Below are positions 14,501 to 27,300 of a DNA stretch of 64,000 nucleotides, one piece after another. Source of the DNA: Periplaneta americana. Lineage: Eukaryota; Arthropoda; Insecta; Blattodea; Blattidae. The notes below the pieces were generated by a model. The model ran no database searches. It had not been told where the DNA came from and saw only the letters and a program-made list of their open reading frames with translations. Each line of letters opens with the position of its first letter. The first letter of the stretch is position 1. The translations under genes were made by a program, and so were the position numbers. The stretch spans positions 129,363,121 to 129,427,120 of the forward strand of contig NC_091125.1 of assembly GCF_040183065.1 (NCBI RefSeq). The letters are read 5' to 3'.

Positions 14501-16173
14501 TGACATGTGCCTGTCGCATTTAAACACACTTAAATGCCTTCGACCTGGGCCAGGATCGAACCCACAACTTCGAGCATAGAAGGCCAGCACTATACCAAGT
14601 ACGCTGCTGAGGCCAACGGCATGTTGGATCTTCTATGATTTTAAATAAATGTATGAAAATATGTTCTCAATTTACCATGACCTATTACAGTGGTTGATAA
14701 GTTCGAACTTATTGTAAATTTTTTACTAACTCTGCCTTTTATACAAGGAAAAAATATTTTCGTCACCGCTCCTTTCGTTATGCATCCCACACTCTATGCT
14801 ACTTTTCTACACCTTGTTCATTTAACTCACTAATCACCAGTGGCGTAGCATGAAATTTTGAGCAGGGGAAGCTAACTCAAGTTGTCTTTCATGCAATACG
14901 AGAAAACGTATTACAAAAATACAGTCTTAAAATAAATGGTAGTCAATTTCAAGTTAGCAGTCGAAGATTGGTTGGAACATCGTAAGTAACACCAATAAGG
15001 CATGACCTCAAATGATACGTAATAAAATATGATTTCACAGTTTACACATATCTCTTAACAAATAGACAGGTATACGTATAACATTAGCTCACTCCCTGTC
15101 ATACTTAGAGAAATCACAATATTAGTATCATTACGTAAGTATGCGTCTGTCTTTTGGTTGTGTCCTTCATTGACAGCAAGGGAGTCGGTCATTTGTTTTT
15201 TAAACCACACTTTTGTTCGTAAGTCGGTCTTGATAATACAATTATCCTAAAAAAATTCAAGTAAGTTAGTGTCAGGAACTGTTATTTCGCTCATTATTTA
15301 TTATATCAGCCAAATGCACACTAATACTTCAACTGAACACAACTGACGAAAAGGGATAACTCGGAAACTACTTATTTTAAAAGTTAAAGCTAGCTTCTTT
15401 GCGAGCCTTGCGACTAGGGTAGCTCAGTTAGAAAGGGATGGAAAATTTGCGGGGTGGATTACACAGAAGAAACCGGTCTGCTTGGAAGCTGGTGTGTGCA
15501 GGCTTCTTGTATACTGCTGCATCACAAATCATCCTGAGCTGCCGCATCGCAATATTTAACGCGTAAATATAAATTCTATTAAAATTAATAAATAATTTTG
15601 TCCATAAACTGCAGGTTTATTATGAAATTATTATTAACTGGGGAAGTTAAGCTTTTTAGCTTACATTGACGCTACGCCACTGCTAATCACTGCACTTTTT
15701 GGAAATTTGTTGTAGCAAATGTTCACTGTGCTACTGCAGGCGCTTCCTTTGCTAGATGGTCAGTTTTGAATTCAGAGTATGACTGATGACTAACCTTGTT
15801 AAGTTTGATGAACACGCATGGCTTGCCACTCTGGAAGCCGTAAGTTTTGTTGGATGTGCAAGGACCCCAGTCAGACTGCTTCACAGCACACACCTTACCG
15901 TCTGGTAACTTCTTAGTAGCGTAGCTGCATGCAACGACGTTGGAGCCATTCTTCTTCTCCTCATACTCTAAAATAAAACAGTTGATGTCATGAAAAGGGT
16001 ACATACTTTTCCATTATGTTTATACTAGGGTTCCCAGGCGTCCCGTAAAATACGGGATCGTCCCGTTTTTCGCTAATGCGTCCCCGTTATACCGAGCAAT
16101 TCAGAGTTCAAAGTTCGTAAGTTCAGTTCATAAATGTGCCCGACAATCTATATTTTTGTAACTTAGCAATAAA

Positions 16174-16224
<51 letters not shown>

Positions 16225-16944
16225 TATGTATATAAAACAGTTATATTACCGGTTGTTCTGTATGGTTGTGAAACTTGGACTCTCACTCTGAGAGAGGAAC
16301 ATAGGTTAAGGGTGTTTGAGAATAAGGTGCTTAGGAAAATATTTGGGGCTAAGCGGGATGAAGTTACAGGAGAATGGAGAAAGTTACACAACACAGAACT
16401 GCACGCATTGTATTCTTCACCTGACATAATTAGGAACATTAAATCCAGACGTTTGAGATGGGCAGGGCATGTAGCACGTATGGGCGAATCCAGAAATGCA
16501 TATAGAGTGTTAGTTGGGAGACCGGAGGGAAAAAGACCTTTAGGGAGGCCGAGACGTAGATGGGAGGATAATATTAAAATGGATTTGAGGGAGGTGGGGT
16601 ATGATGATAGAGACTGGATTAATCTTGCTCAGGATAGGGACCGCTGGCGGGCTTATGTGAGGGCGGCAATGAACCTTCGGGTTCCTTAAAAGCCATTTGT
16701 AAGTATGTAAACAAACTTCCTCTAAAATAGGGGTTGCCCTGAAGGACAAAGTATACCAAATATACATGTATTAGTAAATGCAATTTTATGAAAATGTTTT
16801 GGTGAGAAATATAATAATAAAATTATTATTGTGTTATTAATTTACTTTATATATGTCATTTCTCAGTAGATAGACTGAATATTTTAGAGCTGTTAAAGAA
16901 ACAGTCTTGGCCAAAGAGGATTCAAGATTGAACTCTTTGCAGTA

Positions 16945-17008
<64 letters not shown>

Positions 17009-17284
17009 TGTAATCGTGCTTCTAGCACCCACTAATAACCCAATAATTTCAATACTTTGTAACTTATACATATGTAAATAATAAGGAACAGTTGGACCAT
17101 AAATTTTATTTTTGTCATTGTTGACATCTTCCGGTTGAGTTGTATTCAATTCGAAGCGGATCGTAGAATCTATTATATAGCCTGTTGTGTTGTTAAAGGC
17201 TAACATATCAACCCACCGACAGCTTGCTGTTTACGATAGACCATGGATCTCTTCATAGCTCGTATATCCCTTGTCGCGAAGAGA

Positions 17285-17340
<56 letters not shown>

Positions 17341-17396
17341 TATTCGTGCATAGTTTTCGTGCAGGTCTTTCACTGCAAACCCAGCATTATCCATTC

Positions 17397-17462
<66 letters not shown>

Positions 17463-20400
17463 AAAGTCGAGTTTCCGATATCTCGAGGTAATTTTAATTT
17501 CCCAGTGGCATCGTATATAAATTGTGTGTAAAATTTCTTCCATAACTCCAAGTTCTATTAATCGAATTTTTCTATATCTCGTAAGATTATTTTATGCTCC
17601 AGATGTAAAATATGTAGGCTATCTTTAATTCGAAGTTCAGGTGAAAATGTTCAATAATGTACCTACAATAGAACGAATTGGATGAAGTACCGTTACTTTC
17701 ACGAGCGTTGTAAGTACTGTTTTCTTTTCAATAGAAACGTCCTCAAGAAGTGAACACTATAATTGCCCCTATAACGTAAATTGAGGACAGAACGTAATGC
17801 CTTTCTTACAGGAATTAGAACTACTATTACTACTTCTACGAGTATATTTCAATACAGATAAGAAGTGCAATAAATGCAGTATACACAATGGAACCCACTA
17901 ATTTTTGGGATGGGGAAGGACTTACGACATTAGCATTACTCTTTTAGAGCGATTTTCTTTAAAAATTGAGGTTTGAGTTCGTTTGCGTTGATAAAATAAT
18001 AAAAATCAACTTAAAAGAGCAGAGAAGCGGTATGTAGACAATCTTGACGTTTCACTGTTCAAAAAATACAATAGATTATTAGTTTATTGCTTTTACCTAC
18101 GTAAGCTTTACTGCAAAATTTTGAACCTGAACACGGAAACTTTGTCTACTATAGGCTATTATCTGCAACGAATTTAGTAACGTGCGGATGGTAAAAAGAA
18201 GTCATAACATTTTAGATAAGTGCAATCCATTTTAAGTAGGCCTAGAAAGAAAATGCGTATGCAAACATTAGTTTATTAATATGAAATTGATCGAAATCGA
18301 TTGACTTTTACTAATAAAATTAAAATCGTTGTTAGTTGTATAGTATTAGTAATGGTACTATTATGATATAGCAGCAAGTAAATTTTTTACTTGGTTATTT
18401 AACGATACTGAATCAACTACTGGGTTATTTAGAGTCGATGGAATTCGTGATAGCGAGATGATACTTGGCGAGATGAGGTCGAGGATTCGCCATAGATTAC
18501 CTGATATTCGCTTTATGTTTGGGAAAACTTCGGGGAAAAAAAACAAACTCAGGTAATCAGCCCAAGCGGGAACCGAATCCACGCCCGAGCGCAGCTGCAT
18601 GTCAACAGGCAAACGCGCTACAGCCTGAGCTACGCCAATGGCTAGCAATTACGAGTAATTACAGTACTACATTTGTGCCATAATGATAGTTGGGACTTTC
18701 TTTGGCATTCTCTACTGTATATATCTAATTTTCTATAAATGGAAGCATTATCCATTACCGAAAGCACATCGAAATATCGAAGTTCGACTGTAAATTATTT
18801 AGCCGAAATGCTCAAATTCACTCACATCCAAAAAATTGTCTTCAACATATTTTTATATATCGAATTTTTTATACATTTAAGCATTATCCATTGCCGAAAA
18901 CACATCGAAATATCGAAGTTCGACTGTAAATTATTTAGCCGAAATCTGGCCGAAATGCTTAAATTCACTCACCATCCAAAAAATTGTCTTTGGCATATTT
19001 TCTATATATAGAATTTTCGATAAATAGAAACATTATCCATTGCCGAAAGCACTTCAAAATATCAAAGTTCGACTGCAAATTATTTAGTCGAAATCTGGCC
19101 GAAATGCTTAAATTCACTCACCATCCAAAAAATTGTCTTTGGCATATTTTCTATATATCAAATTTTCGATGAATAGAAGCATTATCCATTGCCGAAAGCA
19201 TTTCGAAATATCGAAGTTTTACTGTAAATTCTTTAGCCGAAATCTGGTCGAAATGCATAAATTCATTCACCATCCAAGAAATTGTCTTTGGCATACTTTC
19301 TATATATATATAATGTTCGATAAATCGAAACATCCATTTCCGAAAGCACTTCGAAATATCGAAGCTCGACTGTAAATTATTTAGCTGAAATCTGGCCGAA
19401 ATGCATAAATTCACTCATCATCCAAAAAAAAATCGTCTTTGGCATATTTTCTATATATCAAAAATTTGGATAAATAGAAGCATTATCCATTGCCGAAAGA
19501 ATTTCGAAATATCGAAGTTTTACTGTAAATTATTTCGCCGAAATCTGGCCGAAATGCATAAATTCACTCACCTTCCAAGAAATCGTCCAGGGCCGTAGTC
19601 CAGTTCCTGAAGTCGCCCTTAATGCCTGACTTGAATGCGATCAGAGAGCTGGCTTCATTATCCTCGGGCATCGGACGGAATCCTAGACCTGAAACCGACG
19701 AGTATCAATGAAAATAAAATTGACTTAATAACTAAAATGCAACGTTATTCTCACGCACCTAGTCTAAGTATTAGCTTCTACTCGGATCTTCTTTACTTGG
19801 TCAGCTCCACATTTTTATACTTGGCAATATTCCTCAAAAGTGCAGTATCATACATTAAGAGTAAATCCAGCTGTAATTTGTACAGATTACTATGATTATT
19901 GCAGAAAATTATGGTGTACAAACTGTACTTTGTTACCGTTCTTCATTCTTACAAATTACAAGTGACATTATCACCGTTATGTTCCAGAAAAGTGTTAGTA
20001 TTAGTTCATATGATCCTATGTACAATTGTAGAGTCTTCTCTACTGGTGACTGGCTTTTAAGGAACCCGGAGGTTCATTACCGCCCTCACATAAGCCCACC
20101 ATTGTTCCCTATCCTGTGCAAGATTAATCCAGTCTCTACCATCATATCTCACCTCCCTCAAATTCATTTTAATATTATCTTCCCATCTAAGTCTCGGCCT
20201 CCATAAAGGTCTTTTTCCCTCCGGCCTCCCAACTAACACTCTATATGCATTTCTGGATTCGCCCATACGTGCTACATGCCTGCCCACCTCAAACGTCTGG
20301 ATTTTATGTTCCTAATTATGTCAGGTGAAGTATACAATGCGTGTAGCTCTGCGTTGTGTATCTTTCTCCATTCTCCTGTAACTTCATCCCTCTTAGCCCC

Positions 20401-23400
20401 AAATATTTTACTAAGAACCTTATTCTCAAAGATCCTTAATCTCTGTTCCTCTCTCAAAGTGAGAGCCCAAGTTTCACAACCATACAGAACAACCGGTAAT
20501 ATAACTGTTTTATAAATTCTAACTTTCAGATTTTTGACAGCAGACTAGATGACAAAAGCTTCTCAACCGAATAATAACAGGCATTTCCCATATTTATTCT
20601 GCGTTTCATTTCCTCCCGAGTGGCATTTATATTTGTTACTGTTGCTCCAAGATATTTGAATTTTTCCACCTCTTCGAAGGATAAATCTCCAATTTTCATA
20701 GTTCCATTTCGTACAATATTCTGGTCACGAGACATAATAATATACTTAGTCTTTTCGGGATTTACTTCCAACCCTATCGCTTTACTTGCTTCAAGTAGAA
20801 TTTCCGTGTTTTCCCTAATCGTTTGTGGATTTTCTCCTAACATATTCACGTCATCCGCGTAGACAAGAAGCTGAAACTAATCCTGCTAATACAAGAGTAT
20901 CTTTAAACAGTATTTTAATAATGTCATATCAACATAATTTATTAAATATGTGGTCTAATAGCAGTGAAAATTAGTTACTTGGTTATTTAACGTAGCAGTG
21001 AAAGTAATGGGGACTGTAATGATTAATGAAATTTATAGAGTTTATAAAGAAACGATAAATTTCCAATTTAAAACAGAATTTGAGAATAATGAACGTTTTG
21101 GGGTAAGTGCTATAGAGCTGGAAGAACAGAAAATTATTGCTAGAGCAGTCTGTTAACTGAAATATTTATTCATCTTCTTCTTCCTCGGCTTTTCCCCCTT
21201 ACGAGGTTGCCGTTTTTAGTTTCCACAGCCTTCGGTTGTTGTATCTCCTACTTGTAGTCCCCCCTCGTCCATTACATTTTAGAAAATGTTCGGGATTATT
21301 GCATAATTTTCCGGAATGTGTCGTTCTGGGGAAAAGGATTTCAGGGAAAGATAATTCGAGGAATCGGATTCGGGTGAATGTTCATTCGAGTGATTTTCGT
21401 TGGGTGTATGTCCTGGAATAGGAAATTTCGTCTGAAACCCAATAACTTATTCAGAGCTATTTTTTTTTTTTACTTGCTGTAAATCTATGATATTAGACTC
21501 CAGATGTACTTTCTCAGAGGAAGCAATATCAAGGATTTTATCATAATTAAATCACAATACTTAAACTGGAATAACCAAGTAACCCATACTACCAAAAAAG
21601 TGCTTTCCATACTACATTCCTTAAACAGTATTCGAAAATTCCTTCCGCTATCACTCAAGAAAATACTAGTGGAAACACTAATAATGCCCCACTTCGATTA
21701 TTGTGATTTTCTACTGACTGACCTCAATGTCAACCAGTCGCAAAAATTACAACGTGTTCATAATTCTTGTGTTGCTTCGTCTGCGATGTCCGTCGCGCTG
21801 ACCACATTACCCCATCCTTCCAAACTCTAAACTGGCTACGGCTTAACGAACGTAGAAATTTTCATTCTCTTGTTCTCCTTTTCCAAGTCCTTCACACCTC
21901 TACACCTACCTACCTTGCCTCCCGTTTCAGTTACCTGTCATCATATCATAATCTCTTCACACGCACGCAAAATAGCCGCATACTAGCCATACCAACACAT
22001 AAGACATCATCGTATTCATCATCATACACAATCTCGCTCTCGCGCTTGTGGAATATCCTACCCAGTGACATCAGAGACTGTCGGAATTTAGTAGCGTTCA
22101 AAAGCAAGCTTATTAAGTATTTTCTTACTGCGTAGAGTAGGTTTAATTTTTACTTAATCACTAAAAGAAATGCTTCTCTCTTCTTAACTTTTACAATAAA
22201 CTGTCTAGCTTTTATTAATCAGTTAATTTTTTAGTACTTTGATTTTTATTGTATTTGTAAATATAATATTAATTCTAATTATAATTGTAATTGTATTCTT
22301 AATATTGTGGTTGTAATCCCCTGGTAGAGGGGAAGAGAAGGCCTGATGGCCTTATCTCTACCAGGTTAAATAAATAAATAAAATAAAATAAAATAATAAA
22401 ATAAATATTGAAAAACCCCACATGTTCATTTTTTTAACGAAATTGAGTTATATAGACTATGATTTCGTATTCTAAACATATAGACTCATGATATTATGAA
22501 GAGAAACCTCACACAGGCTATTCCCCTCAAGTTCATTTTAGCTAAAGTGTTAAGAAAAAAATAACTTGAGCACAAATCTGAGATGTTCTCTGTATCTCCT
22601 GAAAAGTCTAGTTTTCTAGACATGTGGGGTTTCTCAGTATTCCGGTTCAGTTGTTCTGGTTGGAACTGCGAACCTATTATCGGATGGTAGACCTAACCAC
22701 CAGACTGTCGAGAATAAGGTAAGAAATGGAAGTGAGAAACGTCACTTTCCTACCAATTCATCCCATGAAGTTACGTTTTTCCACAGAAACCAAGTTTGGA
22801 GAATTCGACGATTGTGAATGCCTTACCTGGTGATGTTCCGATGAGAGAATCGTCAAGGAAATACTTCGGATTTTCCTCGCTGATAGTTTTGTAGAACAGG
22901 AAAAAGCTTAGGGAGAAGAGCCCGGCCAGCCCCAGGTAAAAGAAGATGTAGAAAATTATGATTTTCGCTGAAACAGAAGGAAATTACATTATCAATAACT
23001 TACGCTAAATGCGTTTATCATGATTTTTCCCGTATTAAAATTGCTAATATATTATAGTGTGAATTGATAAATAGTGTTTATTAAACAGTATGAAAATCCG
23101 TCTGTTACTATTTGCAATATAATATGTTTAAATTCCATAAGAAGAAATTGCTTTCACAGTTGCACTCACAAACTGTATAACACACCGTATGATCCGTTCC
23201 AGGCATCTGTAGAGTAACTTCACGCATATGGGGGCGGAGTCTATCTGTGCCGGGGTGCATTGCGGGCAGCATCAGCTCGGGCCGCTAAGGGCTAAGATGC
23301 TCGTGGTAGAAGGTAGAGTAGAGTTCGGATAGAAATGATGCAATCCCTGCAAGCGATTGCTAGCTTCGATCAACCAACACCTCCCCCCAGAGCGATCATT

Positions 23401-23777
23401 GGCTCCAGCCCTCCCACATATCACGTGTGCAGAGGACTTGTTTCGTCCTTCTACTCTACAGAATCCTGGGACGGACCATAGCAACTCTTTTTCACTTTTC
23501 GGTAATAAGAAGAATAATTAATGTTTTCGGTTACAAACCTTTTTCACCGTGTTGGCGTCACTTACCATGTGGCGGAGTTTCAGCTTTTGATACACCGATG
23601 GACATAACAGTGAAAAGTTCGAGATATTCCATTTTACATATACACCTGGACTTCTGCCATTATATCCCTACACTCAAAGTTCGTTACTGTGCGAAAAATA
23701 AAATTCAACACCAGCAGCTTGTTAATAGACTATATATGTCTACCTCAATACAGTCCATAAGGCTATAGGTTGTAGCA

Positions 23778-23830
<53 letters not shown>

Positions 23831-24137
23831 CATTGGCGGCCAGGTAGCTCAGTTGGTAGAGCAGCTGGCTACGGACTGGAAGGTCCGGGGTTCGATCCCG
23901 GGTGGTGACGCGATTTTTCTCGTTGCCAAACTTTCAGAACGGCCCCGACGTTCACTCAGCCTCCTGTAAAATTGAGTACCGGGTTTTTCCCTTGAGTACC
24001 GGGTCTTTCCCAGGGGTAAACGGAGGTCAGAGCGTGGTGCCGACCACACCACTTCATTCTAGTGCCGAGGTCATGGAAAGCATGGGGCTCTACCTACATG
24101 CCCCCCAAGTGCTTTCATGGCATGTGACGGGGATACC

Positions 24138-24202
<65 letters not shown>

Positions 24203-24345
24203 TTGTTATTATTGTTGTTATAATTATTATTATTATTATTTTGTTATTATTATTATCGTTATTGTTTTGTTGTTGTTATTATTATCATTATTATTTGTTA
24301 TTATTATTATCATTGTCATTATTATTGCTATTATAATTATCGTTG

Positions 24346-24391
<46 letters not shown>

Positions 24392-27300
24392 GCTAAGTTT
24401 ATTTACACACGCTTTAACGTTAGTAGTCATAGTATAGCGTGTGTTGGCTCTTTGGGTTATCAGTAGGCCGTTGTTCCTATTATTAAGATCCTGTTTCTAT
24501 TGTGTGTTATAGTTGACTTGTGTTCAAGTAACTGATTTAGATTGATCAATGTTTATGATATTGGTGATTGAAGCGGTGATGAATAATGGTACGTGAATTT
24601 CCAATCCGGCATTTGCTTTTATGACTAAGGAAAACCATGAAAACCTCAGTCAGATTGACCGGCCACGGGGTTTGAACCGCTACCTCATGAATACCAGTCT
24701 CAAATGTTGCCATCTGAGCCATCTCGGTTGGCTTATTTTTATATAAAAAGATGCCAGAATGAATTTAAAGGCAAAGGCTTGTGCACATGTGTACAATAAC
24801 TTTCCACCGTCTCTTGTTAGTCTTTTTTTTTTTAGTAGGTTATTTTACGACGCTCTATAAACATCTCAGGTTATTTAGCGTCTGAATGAGGTGAAGGTGA
24901 TAATGCTGGTGAAATGAATCCGGGGTCCAGCACCGATAGTTACCCAGCATTTGCTCATATTGAGTTGAGGGAAAGCCCCGGAAAAAGCCTCAACCAGCTA
25001 ACTTGCCCCGACCGGGACTCGAACACAAGCCACCTGGTTTCTCGGCCAGATGCGCTAACCGTTAAGGCTGGTTTGCAATAAACCGGGAACTGAAACGACA
25101 ACAAAAACGAGAACGGAAATAATGTTAAAATAAATGTATTTAAATGTGAGTGTTCACAATAGTTAATTGTGAATGCTCCCATTTAAATACATTTATTTTA
25201 ACAATATTTCCGTTCTCGTTCTCGTTCTCGTTCTCGGTGTTGTTTCCGTTCCCGATTTATTGTGAACCAGCCTTTACTCTACAGGCGTAGACCGTCTTCT
25301 TTTTCTGTCTTACAAAATGTAATATTAGGCCTAACTAAATGTGCTACAATCTCAACGAAAAGTCTGATGTAGACAGTAGTTCAGCATTGCTTTAGGGATT
25401 TTGCTAGCATTCATCCTTTGAAGATGGTTCCCATCTATAGTTGAGCTCGTAATGAGAGCTAAACTGCAGATCTTCAAAACAATTAAGTATGGTTTAAGAT
25501 CTTCAGTATTCAGCTTGAATTATTCAAGCAGAATAACTGTTTGTAACGACCCCAAAGAGTAAGATATCCTTCTCACTGCTTCTTTTTTTTACGGGGGACA
25601 CCGAGATGTGCCACGGTCACCTCAACTGACCTCTGACATAGTGTTAAGTGTGCCATGACGTCCGGCCTGAGACTGTTATGCTGCGCCACGATTCCAGTCT
25701 CAAGATTCCGCACTAATCATAGTTGATATGAACTAGACTCTCGCTAATTCGGCCCTCACTAAACCGATCTCTCAATCATCCAGTTTCCTTCTAATGTACT
25801 TTCTGGGCGTCGCCTGGCTGCGTCCCGTGGTCAAATGTGATGTTTTTCCTGATAAAATCCATAGCCCGATTACGTCCAACAATAATTCTTGACCGCAAAA
25901 TAAGGCATGTCCCGGTTGCGTTAACCAGGATGCACCGCGGGAAGGTGAAATGGATTACATCCCAAAAATATGTTAGTAGTTACTTGCTAGCACGTTAGCT
26001 CGTCATTGCATTGCTGACTGTAAATTATCATACTTACTGGCTTTTAAGGAACCCGCAGGCTCATTGCTGCCCTTACATAAGCCCGCCATCGGTCCCTATC
26101 CTGAGCAAGATTAATCCAGTCTCTATCATCATATCCCACCTCCCTCAAATCCATTTTAATATTATCTTCCCATCTCGGCCTCCCCAAAGGTCTTTTTCTC
26201 TCCGGCCTCCCAACTAACACTATATAAATTTCTGGATTTGCCCTTATGTGCTACATACCCTGGCCATCTCAAAAGTCTGGATTTAATTTTCCTAATTATG
26301 TCAGGTGAAGAATACAATGCGTGCAGTCCTGTGTTGTGTAACTTTCTCCATTCTCCTGTAACTTCATCCCTCTTAGCCCCAAATATTTTCCTAAGAACCT
26401 TATTCTCAAACATCCTTAACCTATGTTCTTCTCTCAAAGTGACAGTCCAAGTTCACAACCATAAAGAACAACCGATAATATAACTGTTTTATAAATTCTA
26501 ACTTTCAGATTTTTTGACAGCAGACTGGATGATAAAAGCTTCTCTACCGAATAATAACAGGCATTTCGCATATTTATTCTGTGTTTAATTTGTTCCCGAT
26601 TATCATTTATATTTGTTATTGTTGCTGCCAGGTATTAGAATTTTTCCATCTCTTCAAAGGATAAATTTACAATTTTTATATTTCCATTTCGTACAATATT
26701 CTTGTCACGAGACATAATCATATACTTTGTCTTTTCGGTGTTTACTTCCAAACCTATCTCTTTATTTGCTTCAAGTAAAATTCCCGTATTTTCCCTAATA
26801 GTTTGTGGATTTTCTCCTGATATATTCACGTCATCCGCATAGACAAGCAGCTGATAGGGCCTATAACCCGTTCAATTCTAAACCCTCTTTGTTATTTTGG
26901 ACTTTCCTAATGGCATACTCTAGAGCAAAGTTAAAATTAAAGATGATAGTTCATCTCCTTGCTTTAGCCCACAGTGAATTGGAAACGCATCTGACAGAAA
27001 CTGACCTATACGGACTCTGCTGTATGTTTCACTGAGGCACATTTTAATTAATCGAACTAGTTTCTTGGGAATACCAAATTCAATAAGAATAGTAAATTAT
27101 CATATCACTTTAAAATTGTAAAGCTCATTACTGCATTAGTAATATTACATTTTCGATGATATGACATAATTTTCACGAAATCGAAACTTTCAATTTTCTT
27201 TTCTGTGAACTGTTTAATATTCTCCTCCGTGAACTTCAAAACGTTTTTCTCGCACGCCGAAGTTTAAGTGACGTGCGTTCAGAGATGGTTATAGAAATTT

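Larger units (their letters stand above)
7972..15794 (-). other. nrv: Gene A intron 4
   Basis: A 7.8-kb intron. It contains an old LINE RT split by an LTR retrotransposon (8508-12376), a small TIR element at 13138-13320, a (TGTA)n tract, a SINE (14394-14617) and a hAT element (14838-15682). 7980-8340 and 13400-13920 hold nothing recognised. Confidence 0.8.
15968..19571 (-). other. nrv: Gene A intron 3
   Basis: 3.6-kb intron. From its donor it runs through a splice-donor-derived satellite (18735-19571), a SINE (18378-18655), unassigned DNA at 17470-18370, microsatellites (16170-17460) and a LINE copy (16228-16709). Confidence 0.8.
19689..22826 (-). other. nrv: Gene A intron 2
   Basis: 3.1-kb intron holding a LINE A copy, a CR1-like LINE and a MITE. 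19700-20040, 20900-21480 and 22650-22820 show nothing recognisable. Confidence 0.8.

Noticed and set aside
16024..16100. A further hAT end (GGGTTCCCAGGCGTCCCG)
   Set aside because: It resembles a transposon terminus, but no opposite end or 8-bp duplication was found.
17200..17531. ORFs rich in Asn, Tyr or Ile
   Set aside because: Translations of TTA/AAT microsatellites. The same applies at 24117-24437, 30252-30482 and 62798-63004.
23838..23910. A tRNA gene
   Set aside because: A and B boxes are good, but the sequence runs into a SINE body and TTA tail and the acceptor stem does not close. The same holds for the other tRNA-like heads (5000, 14560, 30330, 35470, 46950, 53260).
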